From positions 18,363 to 82,362 of the forward strand of contig CAIZWN010000063.1 in assembly GCA_903936705.1 (NCBI GenBank): 64,000 nucleotides of DNA, in the 5' to 3' direction. The DNA is from an uncultured Myxococcales bacterium (lineage in GTDB: Bacteria > Myxococcota_A > UBA9042 > DTJE01). The notes below the pieces were generated by a model. It was not told where the DNA came from. It worked only from the letters and a program-made list of their open reading frames with translations, and searched no databases. The translations under genes were made by a program, and so were the position numbers. This document shows positions 16,574 to 24,494 of the stretch, piece after piece. Position 1 is the stretch's first letter; each line of letters starts with the position of its first letter.

Positions 16574-16905
16574 TCAGTCTCCCTATACATAGGAATTTCC
16601 ATTTGCCGAAACGTCCACGAAGGACAGTATCGACGGGCGGGGAGTACTGGTCAACGCTCGATTCTCGCGAGAACGCGGCACCGCTGAATCCGGTGTCGTC
16701 CTGTTGTCTGCGACGAAGCTTCTTGTGATTGGTACGAGTGCGCGGACGCACAGATTCGTGCTAATGCGCACGCTGGAATGAAAGCCCCGTCCAGGTAGTA
16801 GCTGTAGATACAGGTACTTGCATAGCAGCTATTCTGGGTACGCGCCTTGCACTGGCCACGTCGGGGCTCGCCATCGGGGGCGTTGCCTCTTCGATGGAGG
16901 TTTCG
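16574..16905. other. Divergent intergenic region with a palindrome at 16662-16673
   Basis: No gene is supported. TTCTCGCGAGAA (16662-16673) is a perfect 12-bp palindrome between two divergent exported-protein genes and is a candidate operator. I see no convincing -35/-10 pair for the rightward gene. Confidence 0.35.
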
Positions 16906-17676
16906 ATGCGAATGATCAGATGCCAGGCGCTTTCCATATTCGTCATGCTGCTGGCGGTGTCAGTTTCGGTAACGGGACTTGCCGCGACAGGGACAGACGA
17001 ACCCGACCCTGAGGCGATTCTGCGCCAGATGGATGACGCTATCAGCGGATACCAGGACCAGGCCATGGACGTCACGATGACGATCCTCGACACGGACGGT
17101 TCAAAGAAGTCCTACGACTTTTCGATCCTGCAGAAGGGGACCAGTCTGCGTATGGTCCGGATGCTGTCCGGCGAGCTGAAGGGAATGGCCACACTGGTGG
17201 AGGACCGGGATCGGGTCTACGTCTACCTTCCAGGCTTCAAGAAGGTTCGTCGGGTGGCCTCGCACAACATGAACCAGAGGTTTGCTGGTTCCGACTTCAC
17301 AAATGACGACATGGCAGCGACCACATGGGCAAACGAGTACGACGCCACACTGGAGCGCGAGGACGACAGCAACTGGTACCTGAGGTGCAAGCCCAAGCCT
17401 GGCGTCAAGGCGCAGCACCCGGAAGCCCTGCTTGTGGTCGACAAGCTCCACGGATACCAGGTGAGCGTCGAGTACCTGGATGCCGACGGTACGCCGGTGC
17501 GTCGCCAGGACAGTTCCAACCTGAGCGATTTCGGTGGAGCAAAGCGCTTTTCGAAGGTGGTGATGACAGACATGCGTTCGGGTCATAGCACGATTCTGTC
17601 AATCAGGGATTTCCGGGTGAACCGGGGGCTGGAAGATAGTCTGTTCAGCGTTCGTGCGCTCGAGTGGAGCAGGTAA
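16906..17676 (+). CDS. LolA-like outer-membrane lipoprotein-sorting protein
   Basis: The 256-residue protein has a signal peptide (residues about 1-28, ending GLAAT) and a LolA/LolB-like half-barrel. The core reads DVTMTILDTDGSKKSYDFSILQKG, VEDRDRVYVYLPGFKKVRRV, FAGSDFTNDDMA and ILSIRDFRVNRGLEDSLFSVRAL. These blocks are typical of the 'outer membrane lipoprotein-sorting protein' family that often accompanies RND exporters. It should bind hydrophobic ligands or lipoproteins in the periplasm. GGAGG (16896-16900) fixes the start at ATG 16906. No RND transporter is adjacent in this window, so its partner is elsewhere. Confidence 0.8.
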   Translation: MRMIRCQALSIFVMLLAVSVSVTGLAATGTDEPDPEAILRQMDDAISGYQDQAMDVTMTILDTDGSKKSYDFSILQKGTSLRMVRMLSGELKGMATLVEDRDRVYVYLPGFKKVRRVASHNMNQRFAGSDFTNDDMAATTWANEYDATLEREDDSNWYLRCKPKPGVKAQHPEALLVVDKLHGYQVSVEYLDADGTPVRRQDSSNLSDFGGAKRFSKVVMTDMRSGHSTILSIRDFRVNRGLEDSLFSVRALEWSR

Positions 17677-17827
17677 ACTGCGGGCGTTTGTGCCATTCCG
17701 ATCAAGAAGTTGCGGAATGCGTTACCGACAGCTACCGCTGGAGCAGACTATCGCGGATATGATTGCGCGGCTGGGGTCGGATGAGGCTACCATTCCCTAA
17801 AATGCGGTGCGCGCACGAGGTGCCTTC

Positions 17828-18589
17828 ATGAGCATAGACGAGGGTTTTCGCCTGATGCTGCTGGCATGGATTGGGCTGGCTCCGGCCATTGCTCTTGTGC
17901 TTCTGCGGATTGCAGCTCCGTACGGACGCCATAACGCAAAATCCGCCGGACCCACGGTACCGGCTGGTATCGGCTGGTTTCTGATGGAACTGCCTGCGTT
18001 GCTGATATTCCCGACCCTGGTTATTGCGATGGGCACTGCGTCGGCGTCGCCGTCTCTACTGATGCTGCTGGCATTGTGGCTGCTGCACTACGGAAACCGG
18101 GTGCTGGTGTATCCCTGGCGGGTGAAGTCAGGCAGCCCGATGCCGCTGGTCATCATGCTGTCTGGCATCGCGTTCAACGGCATCAACGGTGTGTTCCTGG
18201 GCCTGGGTCTGACGGGTCTCGGGGGGCCTTCGGCCATCGAATCGATCGTGGATATCCGAGTCGTACTGGGGGCCATCATCTTCCTGGGCGGCTTCGCGTT
18301 GAACCTGCAATCCGATTCGGTTCTACGTCGGCTTCGTATGGACGGCAGGCCTGGATATCGCGTTCCCACCGGATGGGCCTACCGATTCGTTTCCTGTCCC
18401 AATTACCTCGGCGAGCTGCTGGAATGGGTCGGCTGGGCCATCGCCTCGTGGAGCCTGCCGGGACTGGCGTTCGCGCTGTGGACCGCGGCCAATCTGGTTC
18501 CCCGTGCCCTTGCGCACCACCGATGGTACCTCCGAACATTTCCCGACTACCCGGCAGGAAGAAAGGCGGTCTTGCCTGGTTTGCTGTAG
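17828..18589 (+). CDS. Steroid 5-alpha-reductase C-terminal-domain membrane protein
   Basis: The 253-residue polytopic membrane protein matches the 3-oxo-5-alpha-steroid 4-dehydrogenase / DUF1295 pattern. It has several hydrophobic segments, then RRLRMDGRPGYRVPTGWAYRFVSCPNYLGELLEWVGWAIASWSLPG, with the conserved Y-x-x-P-x-G and C-P-N-Y-x-G-E motifs. LAHHRWYLRTFPDYP comes near the end. These residues bind NADPH and substrate in the family. In bacteria the substrate may be a steroid, isoprenoid or enoyl lipid; none is indicated here. The start ATG 17828 follows CGAGGTG. It stands alone between two exported-protein genes. Confidence 0.8.
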   Translation: MSIDEGFRLMLLAWIGLAPAIALVLLRIAAPYGRHNAKSAGPTVPAGIGWFLMELPALLIFPTLVIAMGTASASPSLLMLLALWLLHYGNRVLVYPWRVKSGSPMPLVIMLSGIAFNGINGVFLGLGLTGLGGPSAIESIVDIRVVLGAIIFLGGFALNLQSDSVLRRLRMDGRPGYRVPTGWAYRFVSCPNYLGELLEWVGWAIASWSLPGLAFALWTAANLVPRALAHHRWYLRTFPDYPAGRKAVLPGLL

Positions 18590-18796
18590 GGGAGTCAGGA
18601 ACTTATCGACGAACCCGTCCGGTTCGGCTTGGCACACGTCATTGGCCTGACCAAGAAACCCAGTCGAGGTCGGTACTATTCCGGTAGGTGGTTTGACGGA
18701 CGTGGCCATAATCGTGTCCTGCTCTTCCAGCGATCGCCATGCAGGTCGCGTCCGTGTAGAATCCGACCGGCTAACCGTCGGCACAGGGAGGAAACC

Positions 18797-19984
18797 ATGA
18801 ATGCGTCCAAGGGGATCCTGCTTGCCGCCTGCGGGTCGATGCTGCTGGCGTGCGGCTCGACGCGGGATTCAAGTGACATCCTCCAAGCCTACGATAACGG
18901 CCCCGGGGTCGACATCGGTTCCGACCTTGTTCAGGATGAAGTGGCGGATGTTTCGCGGGACAGCGCGGTCGATACTGCCGTGGACGTCGCAGCCGACGAA
19001 AGTGTTGAAGCGGACGCCCCACCATCACGAACTTTCACGATCCTGACGTTCAACGTTGGAACCACCGACAACATTTCTCATGATGGGGACCCGGACGGCT
19101 ATTCCGACGCCCTGTCCGTCGTCAATGCGGCCTTCTATGGAAACAACCTGGCCTGGTTGCCTGCCCAGGACAGCCTGAAGTCTTTGCTGGAAGCCCTGAA
19201 GCCCGACATCATTGGCTTCCAGGAGTTGTACTTCGACGGGAACTGCACAAGCGACTGCGCCGCGATCGAGGCCGGCGATCCTGTTCTATTCAGCGCAGCC
19301 TGCGAGGGTGATTCGATGGCGTGCGGGACCTGGACCACTGGCGGCCCGATAACGGTTCGACGCATTCTTGGCCCTGACTACGCGGTGGCCTGCGCCCCGA
19401 ACCATCCGGACAATTGCGTCGCCGTTCGCAAATCGTTCGGCGCCTTGAAGGATTGCGACGACGGCCCGTGCCTGGACGGGCTGGATGGTCTGCGTCCCCC
19501 GAACGGATGCACCGGAGGTGCCCGCGTGGCCACGGCGGTCATCGGCCTTGTCGATGGGCCCGAGGTTGCTGTGGTCGATGTCCACACGACCGCTGGAACC
19601 AACGTCGAATGTCGGACCGCCCAGTTCCAGCAGGTATTCGAGGATCGAGGCGACGGCAAGCCCGCGACTTTCGGCCAGCACAACATCGTCGTCGGTGACA
19701 TGAACATCGATCCCTTCCTGATGAACCCCGACTACGACGCCAGCGTTGCCTATTGGAACCAGAAGGTCGGCGTAGGCAAGCCGTTCCAATACCTGTCGTC
19801 TTCCGACTCCTCCGGTCCCAACACCCACCCCTACAGCTTCATGAAGCTCGACCACGTGATTTCGAACGACCTCATCGGTTCATGCGTTGTACTGGGGGTG
19901 TCCGAAGGCACCACGGCCCCACTGTCGATTGACAGCACCTACTTCGATCATCGCCCGGTGTATTGCGTGGTCAACGTGCCATGA
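18797..19984 (+). CDS. Endonuclease/exonuclease/phosphatase-like lipoprotein
   Basis: The 395-residue lipoprotein (lipobox LLACG, Cys19) has an Asp/Ala/Val-rich linker to about residue 75. A domain with EEP-fold landmarks follows: TILTFNVG, DIIGFQEL (catalytic Glu), VDVHTTAG, VVGDMNIDP and DHVIS...DHRPV (catalytic His). The family cleaves phosphodiesters with Mg2+, for example DNase I-like nucleases, sphingomyelinases and inositol phosphatases. The lipid anchor would place it in the envelope or on the surface. Several extra cysteines (NCTSDC, ACEGDSMAC) suggest disulfides. GGGAGGA precedes ATG 18797. Substrate unknown. Confidence 0.8.
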   Translation: MNASKGILLAACGSMLLACGSTRDSSDILQAYDNGPGVDIGSDLVQDEVADVSRDSAVDTAVDVAADESVEADAPPSRTFTILTFNVGTTDNISHDGDPDGYSDALSVVNAAFYGNNLAWLPAQDSLKSLLEALKPDIIGFQELYFDGNCTSDCAAIEAGDPVLFSAACEGDSMACGTWTTGGPITVRRILGPDYAVACAPNHPDNCVAVRKSFGALKDCDDGPCLDGLDGLRPPNGCTGGARVATAVIGLVDGPEVAVVDVHTTAGTNVECRTAQFQQVFEDRGDGKPATFGQHNIVVGDMNIDPFLMNPDYDASVAYWNQKVGVGKPFQYLSSSDSSGPNTHPYSFMKLDHVISNDLIGSCVVLGVSEGTTAPLSIDSTYFDHRPVYCVVNVP

Positions 19985-20012
19985 ATGAATCTGGTCGATC
20001 GTTGGACGTTGT

Positions 20013-20408
20013 CTATTGGGCTGCGGGAGAATCGGTTTTTGTGGCAAGGGCGGCGTCAAACATCCGGCGGAACTCGTCGCGAGGGACGGCTCCGACGCGA
20101 TAGTCCAGAACCTTGTTCCCCTGGAACAGTGCCAGGGTCGGGATCGACTGGATGCCTAGGGCGGATGCAACGCCCGGGTTGGAGTCTGTGTCCAGCTTTG
20201 TGAACTTGATGCGACCGGCATACTCGCGAGCCAGTTCCTCGACGACGGGCGCGACCATTCGGCATGGCCCGCACCAGGGGGCCCAGAAGTCGACGAAGAC
20301 GGGCAAGGTGGACTGGATCACCTCGGTCTCGAACGTGTCGTCCGTGACGGAAATTACCTGATTGCCGGTTGCGACATTTGATTCTGAACCGGGTGCGGAA
20401 CTGTTCAC
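20013..20408 (-). CDS. trxA: Thioredoxin
   Basis: The 131-residue protein is a classical thioredoxin with the active site FWAPWCGPCRM and the cis-Pro motif SIPTLALF. It reduces disulfides in the cytoplasm. The start GTG 20406-20408 is 5 bases after GGAGG; the open frame continues upstream to 20441 without support. It has its own promoter (20471-20499). A second, similar thioredoxin lies 770 bp upstream in the arsR cluster (21178-21594). The two share long blocks such as VDFWAPWCGPC and NPGV, so a local duplication is likely. Confidence 0.9.
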   Translation of the reverse strand: MNSSAPGSESNVATGNQVISVTDDTFETEVIQSTLPVFVDFWAPWCGPCRMVAPVVEELAREYAGRIKFTKLDTDSNPGVASALGIQSIPTLALFQGNKVLDYRVGAVPRDEFRRMFDAALATKTDSPAAQ

Positions 20409-20470
20409 GTGAACCTCCATGTTTAATGGCATCGCCTTCAAAGGCGTGTCGGCAATCGCCTGACGAAAAC

Positions 20471-20499
20471 ATGATGGAAACCGATGGCCCCGGTGTCAA
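20471..20499 (-). promoter_or_regulatory. Sigma-70 promoter of trxA
   Basis: On the minus strand TTGACA (20499-20494), a 17-bp spacer and CATCAT (20476-20471) precede the GTG start by about 60 bases. Confidence 0.5.
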
Positions 20500-20542
20500 G
20501 GATGGCGCAAAAGAAATATATCGTGAATGAGATATAAGCGGG

Positions 20543-21160
20543 TTAATCTGAACTTGCGGCCTTTCGTGCGACCAGGCAATACGACTCACTGAACCCGTCG
20601 ATCGAGTCGATGTCCTCGAACGCCTCGGCCATGACTTCCGTTCGGGCCAGCGCGAACGGTACTCTTTCATGAATCGGCGGGCCCATGGTCCTTTCCACGC
20701 CTGGCGGCAGGTCGTCCCAGTCGATGATTGCCAACCGCCCTCCAGGGACCAGTAGTCGTCGGATCTCTCGCAGAAATCCGCGCCGGTCGGCCAGTTCATG
20801 GTAGACCGCGCCCATCACGACGACGTCCACTGAACCATTAGCCAGAGGGACCTGGTGTTCGGTGGACAGAACCGGAGTCACTTGATCCCCTCGCGCGTGC
20901 CCGCGCAGCCGCTGTGCCAGGTGGGCAAGCATCGCCGGTTCGCTGTCGACGCCGCTGAAGTGAACCCCTGGGGGTGAAGTGCCCAGAAGCGCGATCAGCC
21001 AGTAGCCGGTCCCACAACCGATATCAGCCACCTTGTCACCCGGTTTCAGCGCGAGGGCCGCGGCCAAAAGCCCAGGTGGCATGGCCTGTCGCCTCTGCGG
21101 GTCGTCCAGTCTCGCTGCGTTGGCAGGATCGAACTTGTGCACGTTGTCGTGGTGGCCCAT
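20543..21160 (-). CDS. Class I SAM-dependent methyltransferase
   Basis: The 205-residue protein has the Rossmann SAM-binding motif KVADIGCGTGYW (motif I), an acidic residue ending strand 2 in GVDSEP, and VVVMGAVYHELAD and LVPGGRLAIIDW as motifs II and III. It is a small UbiE/ArsM-like methyltransferase whose substrate is not evident. The MGPPIHERVPF segment resembles those found in methyltransferases of thioredoxin/arsR neighbourhoods. The start ATG 21158-21160 follows a G-rich leader. It lies 17 bp after a thioredoxin gene and downstream of arsR, so it is probably co-transcribed and controlled by metal, sulfur or redox state. It lacks the paired cysteines of true arsenite methyltransferases. 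Confidence 0.75.
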   Translation of the reverse strand: MGHHDNVHKFDPANAARLDDPQRRQAMPPGLLAAALALKPGDKVADIGCGTGYWLIALLGTSPPGVHFSGVDSEPAMLAHLAQRLRGHARGDQVTPVLSTEHQVPLANGSVDVVVMGAVYHELADRRGFLREIRRLLVPGGRLAIIDWDDLPPGVERTMGPPIHERVPFALARTEVMAEAFEDIDSIDGFSESYCLVARKAASSD

Positions 21161-21177
21161 GAGGTTCTGCCCCCCCG

Positions 21178-21594
21178 TTATCCGAACAGCTTTGCCAGCA
21201 GTCCAGGCTTCTTGATGCCCAGTGAACGGTCGAGCATGTTTCGCATTTCGTCGATGGACCCTGCGCCGATCTTCGATTCCACCACGTCCTTGCCCTTGAA
21301 GATCAGCAGTGTGGGTATCGACCGGATTTCCATGGCGCCAGGAACGCCCGGGTTGGACTCGGTATCCATCTTCACGAACTTCACGCGACCTTCGTACTCC
21401 TCGGCCAGTCTTTCGACCACGGGGGCGACCATCTTGCAGGGGCCGCACCAAGGCGCCCAGAAATCCACAAGAACCGGAATCTCGGATGCGACGACTTCGC
21501 GCTCGAAAGTTGCATCGCTGATCGCACGCACCCTGGACTTGGGTGCGTTGTTCGTCTGCTTGTTCGCGAGCCACGCGGGACGATCATTCTTCAT
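21178..21594 (-). CDS. Thioredoxin (second copy, in the arsR cluster)
   Basis: The 138-residue thioredoxin has FWAPWCGPCKM and SIPTLLIFKGK. It carries an N-terminal extension of about 25 residues (KNDRPAWLANKQTNNAPKSR) and a C-terminal KKPGLLAKLFG tail that the other copy lacks. GGAGG precedes ATG 21594 by 5 bases. The gene lies 44 bp downstream of arsR and 17 bp before a methyltransferase, which suggests a regulated redox operon distinct from the constitutive-looking trxA at 20013-20408. Confidence 0.9.
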   Translation of the reverse strand: MKNDRPAWLANKQTNNAPKSRVRAISDATFEREVVASEIPVLVDFWAPWCGPCKMVAPVVERLAEEYEGRVKFVKMDTESNPGVPGAMEIRSIPTLLIFKGKDVVESKIGAGSIDEMRNMLDRSLGIKKPGLLAKLFG

Positions 21595-21638
21595 TGGAAC
21601 CTCCAGGGCTGGCGCTATGCCGGCCCGTCAACAGAAAT

Positions 21639-21980
21639 TCAGCTCGCGCCACGAGCAACCCTTTTGGCGCGACATTCGGCAGACCTTGCGACAGCGTCGA
21701 TGCCCAGAACGTGCAGGGCATCAACGGCGGCACTCGTCATCGCAACATTCGACAGTGCGTACTCGCGGCAGCGTCCATCAGGGCGGCATGCCAGAAGGCC
21801 GGCTTCGCGAAGCAGGGCAAGTTGCTTGGAAATAGTGGCCTGGTTCTCGCCCAGCGCGATTACCAGATCTCCGACGATCATTGGGCCTTCGCGAAGTTTC
21901 TCGATGATCTGCAAGCGCAAGGAACTGGAGAATATTGCCGCCACCGAAACCACTATTTCCGATTTCTTCCGGGCCTTCAT
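21639..21980 (-). CDS. ArsR-family winged-helix repressor
   Basis: The 113-residue protein is a typical ArsR/SmtB regulator: IFSSSLRLQIIEKLREGPMIVGDLVIALGENQATISKQLALLREAGLLACRPDGRCREYALSN. The recognition helix is NQATISKQLALLREA. Two cysteines flank the wing (ACRPDGRC), a position where some relatives sense thiols or metals. A further Cys lies near the C-terminus (SAEC). It probably represses its own operon, which continues with a thioredoxin and a methyltransferase. The promoter directly upstream carries a direct repeat over the -10 box. The start is ATG 21980 with GGAGG upstream. The inducer is not known. Confidence 0.85.
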   Translation of the reverse strand: MKARKKSEIVVSVAAIFSSSLRLQIIEKLREGPMIVGDLVIALGENQATISKQLALLREAGLLACRPDGRCREYALSNVAMTSAAVDALHVLGIDAVARSAECRAKRVARGAS

Positions 21981-22007
21981 TCGCCACCTCCATCCAACAT
22001 TACCCGC

Positions 22008-22056
22008 GGGGAATATGTCCGAAGGGGAATATATGAACGGCTGGGCTTGTAGTCAA
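22008..22056 (-). promoter_or_regulatory. Promoter and candidate ArsR operator (direct repeats)
   Basis: The minus-strand promoter is TTGACT (22056-22051), a 17-bp spacer and TATATT (22033-22028). ATATTCCCC occurs twice (22032-22024 and 22016-22008), 16 bp apart, and the first copy overlaps the -10. Occupation by the adjacent ArsR-type regulator would block transcription. Confidence 0.6.
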
Positions 22057-22100
22057 GGGGCCAAGCGGAATCGAATTCTGGCGGGTCGTCGCTTTTGTTC

Positions 22101-22895
22101 TTACAGCAGGGCCAGAAGGGAGCAACTGCTGGAATCGCCGGCATCACAACCGCTGGCGACAACTGCGCGGGCATCGACCGTACTGGGATAGACGCCATCG
22201 CCATTGAGGTAGCGCTGGCCCAGATCGGAACAGGCTCCGCCGTCGGGGTGGCTCTGGCACAGATCCTTCAGCATCTGCTCGCCCTTGGTCTCGTTGGCAG
22301 CCACTCCGAACCCGTCGATCAGGCTGTCTGCCACCTGCTTGCAGTAGGGTTCGGCTGCTGCATCGTTCTGGGTGCAGACGCGCGTTGCATACTGATAAGC
22401 CAGGCGCGCGAGGCCGGAATCGACCAGTTCCGTAGCTTCCATGTACAGGTACGTGGCTGCGTCTTCGCAGGCCGGACGATTTCCAAGGTCGCAGCCCTTT
22501 CGGAACAGGGCCAGAGCCTTAGAGGAGGTCTGGACGTCCTGGAGGTCGGCAGCGGCGGCGCACTGTGCTCCGTCGCCCAGGTTGCAACCCTTGATGAACA
22601 GTTCGGCGGCGCGGCGAAGATCCGTTCGTGAGTCCTGTGCAAAGCGGAACCTGGAGGCCGCGAACTTGCAGCTTTCCGCGCATCCGCTGTCGCAGCCTTT
22701 CACTGCCAGTGCCGTACAGGCGTTCCCGTTGTCGTTGTCGCAGGCAGCTTGCAAGGTTGCCATCACGTTCGTGGCATCGGCTGGACCCTTCTGATCGTCA
22801 ATCGCGTCCGAAGTCGTACCGGATTGGGCGGGCATGGAAATCAAAAGGCCTGCTGCAACCGCGACAATCGTCAGTAGATTTGACCGGGAGGTCAT
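22101..22895 (-). CDS. Exported Sel1-like Cys-rich repeat protein
   Basis: The 264-residue protein has a signal peptide (about residues 1-27, SMPAQSG). Repeated Sel1/TPR-like helical pairs are marked by C-x-x-G-x-A/G-x-x-C-x-x-A: AACDNDNGNACTAL, IKGCNLGDGAQCAAAADL, RKGCDLGNRPACEDAA and LCQSHPDGGACSDLGQRYLNGDGV. Such repeats bridge protein partners. The paired cysteines suggest disulfide-locked repeats in the periplasm, as in the Hcp beta-lactamase-like family. The start is ATG 22895; ATG 22907 is the alternative. It is divergent from a PHP-type lipoprotein gene. Confidence 0.75.
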   Translation of the reverse strand: MTSRSNLLTIVAVAAGLLISMPAQSGTTSDAIDDQKGPADATNVMATLQAACDNDNGNACTALAVKGCDSGCAESCKFAASRFRFAQDSRTDLRRAAELFIKGCNLGDGAQCAAAADLQDVQTSSKALALFRKGCDLGNRPACEDAATYLYMEATELVDSGLARLAYQYATRVCTQNDAAAEPYCKQVADSLIDGFGVAANETKGEQMLKDLCQSHPDGGACSDLGQRYLNGDGVYPSTVDARAVVASGCDAGDSSSCSLLALL

Positions 22896-23077
22896 CGTGT
22901 TCCCCATACGTTCAATGGTTTCCAGTACAACAAAATGTATATCGGAGCACTCGTGCAATTACTTTAGGGTGAATTTTTCAGGCACGGAAAGAAGGGTCTT
23001 TCCGAACGAAAAAGGGGCGCTTGTGCCATCCGTAGATTCCTCGGACAATCAGACGAGTTTACGGGAGGGCTGAACCG

Positions 23078-24421
23078 GTGCAAATCAACATCCAGTCGTT
23101 CAGTTTTGCGATGTTCGCTGCTTTTGTCATGCTGGCAGCAGGATGCAAGTCGTCGGGGCTGAAGGGAGATCCGGCGACTGCAGATGATGCGGTCGCAAGT
23201 GCGGATGTTCCGGAAGTCGATGCCGAGCCTTCCGATATTTCAACTCGGGATCAGGTGGCTGCCGATCCGGATGTCCCCGCCGACCTGGATGTCCCGGTCG
23301 ATCCTGACGTGACCGTGGTTGACCTTGCTGTCGACCATGGTTCGGGTGCCGACGATTCACTGATTGTTGCGGACGATGGCGGGGAAGATGCGCCACCCGA
23401 CATCCAGCCTCCCGACGTCGGCCCGCCGCCTCCAGAGGGGTGCGTTCTTGGGGAATTTCGTCCGTACTTCGGGAACATGCATGCACATACATCAAATTCC
23501 GATGGGGCTGGGACGCCTGCCGATGCGTTTGCCTATGCGCGCGACACCGCAAAACTGGATATCCAATTTGTCACGGACCACCTGGAGCAGTTGTACGTGA
23601 TTCCGTGCCTGATGCCCGACAAGGATTTCCCCGACTGCCAGCAGGCGGCAACGGACGCGACCGTTTCCGGGACTTTCCTGGCTGGGTGCGGCTTTGAATA
23701 CGGCACGTCATTCGGCGGGGTGACCGGCCACAACAATGTCTACTTTGCGGCAGGCCTGTTTCCCTGCCTGCAAGCCTATTTCACCGAGTTCTACCAGAGT
23801 GTCGTGGACGACAAGAGCTGCATCGCGCAGTTCAACCATCCAGGTGATTCGTTCACTCACACCTGGAGGAACTTCGAATACCACGCCGACGTGGACCAGA
23901 ACTTGAACCTCATGGAGTTCAACACCGGCGGCGACGCATGGGCCTTGTTCTTCCAGGCGCTTGACGCTGGATGGCACGTGTCGCCGCTGTACGATCAGGA
24001 CAACCACGGAGCCGACTGGGGAACCAAGAACGACTCGCGCGCGGGTTTCTTCATGACTGACCTTACTGCCGAGGCCCTGCACATGGCGATGCGCGATCGC
24101 CGATCGTTTGCGACGACGGACAAGAATTCGACGATCGCCCTGAAGACCGCGGATGGTTGCTGGATGGGGTCGATCCTGCAGAAGGTGAAGTCGGTGACCG
24201 TGACTGCCGAGGTTGCCGATCCGGATTCTGGGGATGGCTTCATTGCCCTCGAGTTCTGGGGGCCGAAGATGACGCAATTCCGTGCGGTTGATTGCGCAGG
24301 CGCTTCGACATGCTCGGGTTCGACCACGGTCCAGGTTTCAGGGCCTACTTTCGTCCTTGCGCGGGCGTTGCAGTCCGACGGCCAGTACATGGTGTCCGCG
24401 CCCATCTGGATGGAACCATAG
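23078..24421 (+). CDS. PHP-domain (CehA/McbA or DUF3604-like) metallohydrolase lipoprotein
   Basis: The 447-residue lipoprotein (lipobox LAAGC) has an acidic Asp/Pro/Val linker of about 100 residues. A PHP-type domain opens with FGNMHAHTSNSDGAGTPADA (His135, His137) and continues with FVTDHLE, GFEYGT, QFNHPGDSF and DNHGADWG. Together these supply the His/Asp metal ligands seen in PHP phosphoesterases. The family hydrolyses phosphate or carbamate esters. A C-terminal beta-sandwich-like region follows. The long anchor linker suggests display on the outer surface. The start is GTG 23078 after GGGAGGG. The fold resembles DUF3604/CehA proteins that are common in Myxococcota. Confidence 0.75.
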   Translation: MQINIQSFSFAMFAAFVMLAAGCKSSGLKGDPATADDAVASADVPEVDAEPSDISTRDQVAADPDVPADLDVPVDPDVTVVDLAVDHGSGADDSLIVADDGGEDAPPDIQPPDVGPPPPEGCVLGEFRPYFGNMHAHTSNSDGAGTPADAFAYARDTAKLDIQFVTDHLEQLYVIPCLMPDKDFPDCQQAATDATVSGTFLAGCGFEYGTSFGGVTGHNNVYFAAGLFPCLQAYFTEFYQSVVDDKSCIAQFNHPGDSFTHTWRNFEYHADVDQNLNLMEFNTGGDAWALFFQALDAGWHVSPLYDQDNHGADWGTKNDSRAGFFMTDLTAEALHMAMRDRRSFATTDKNSTIALKTADGCWMGSILQKVKSVTVTAEVADPDSGDGFIALEFWGPKMTQFRAVDCAGASTCSGSTTVQVSGPTFVLARALQSDGQYMVSAPIWMEP

Positions 24422-24494
24422 GTTCTTCGGACTTGTCAGGGCAATGAATCGTGGAAGGTGGGGCGAACCCGGGGCATCAATTTGAATCGTTTCC

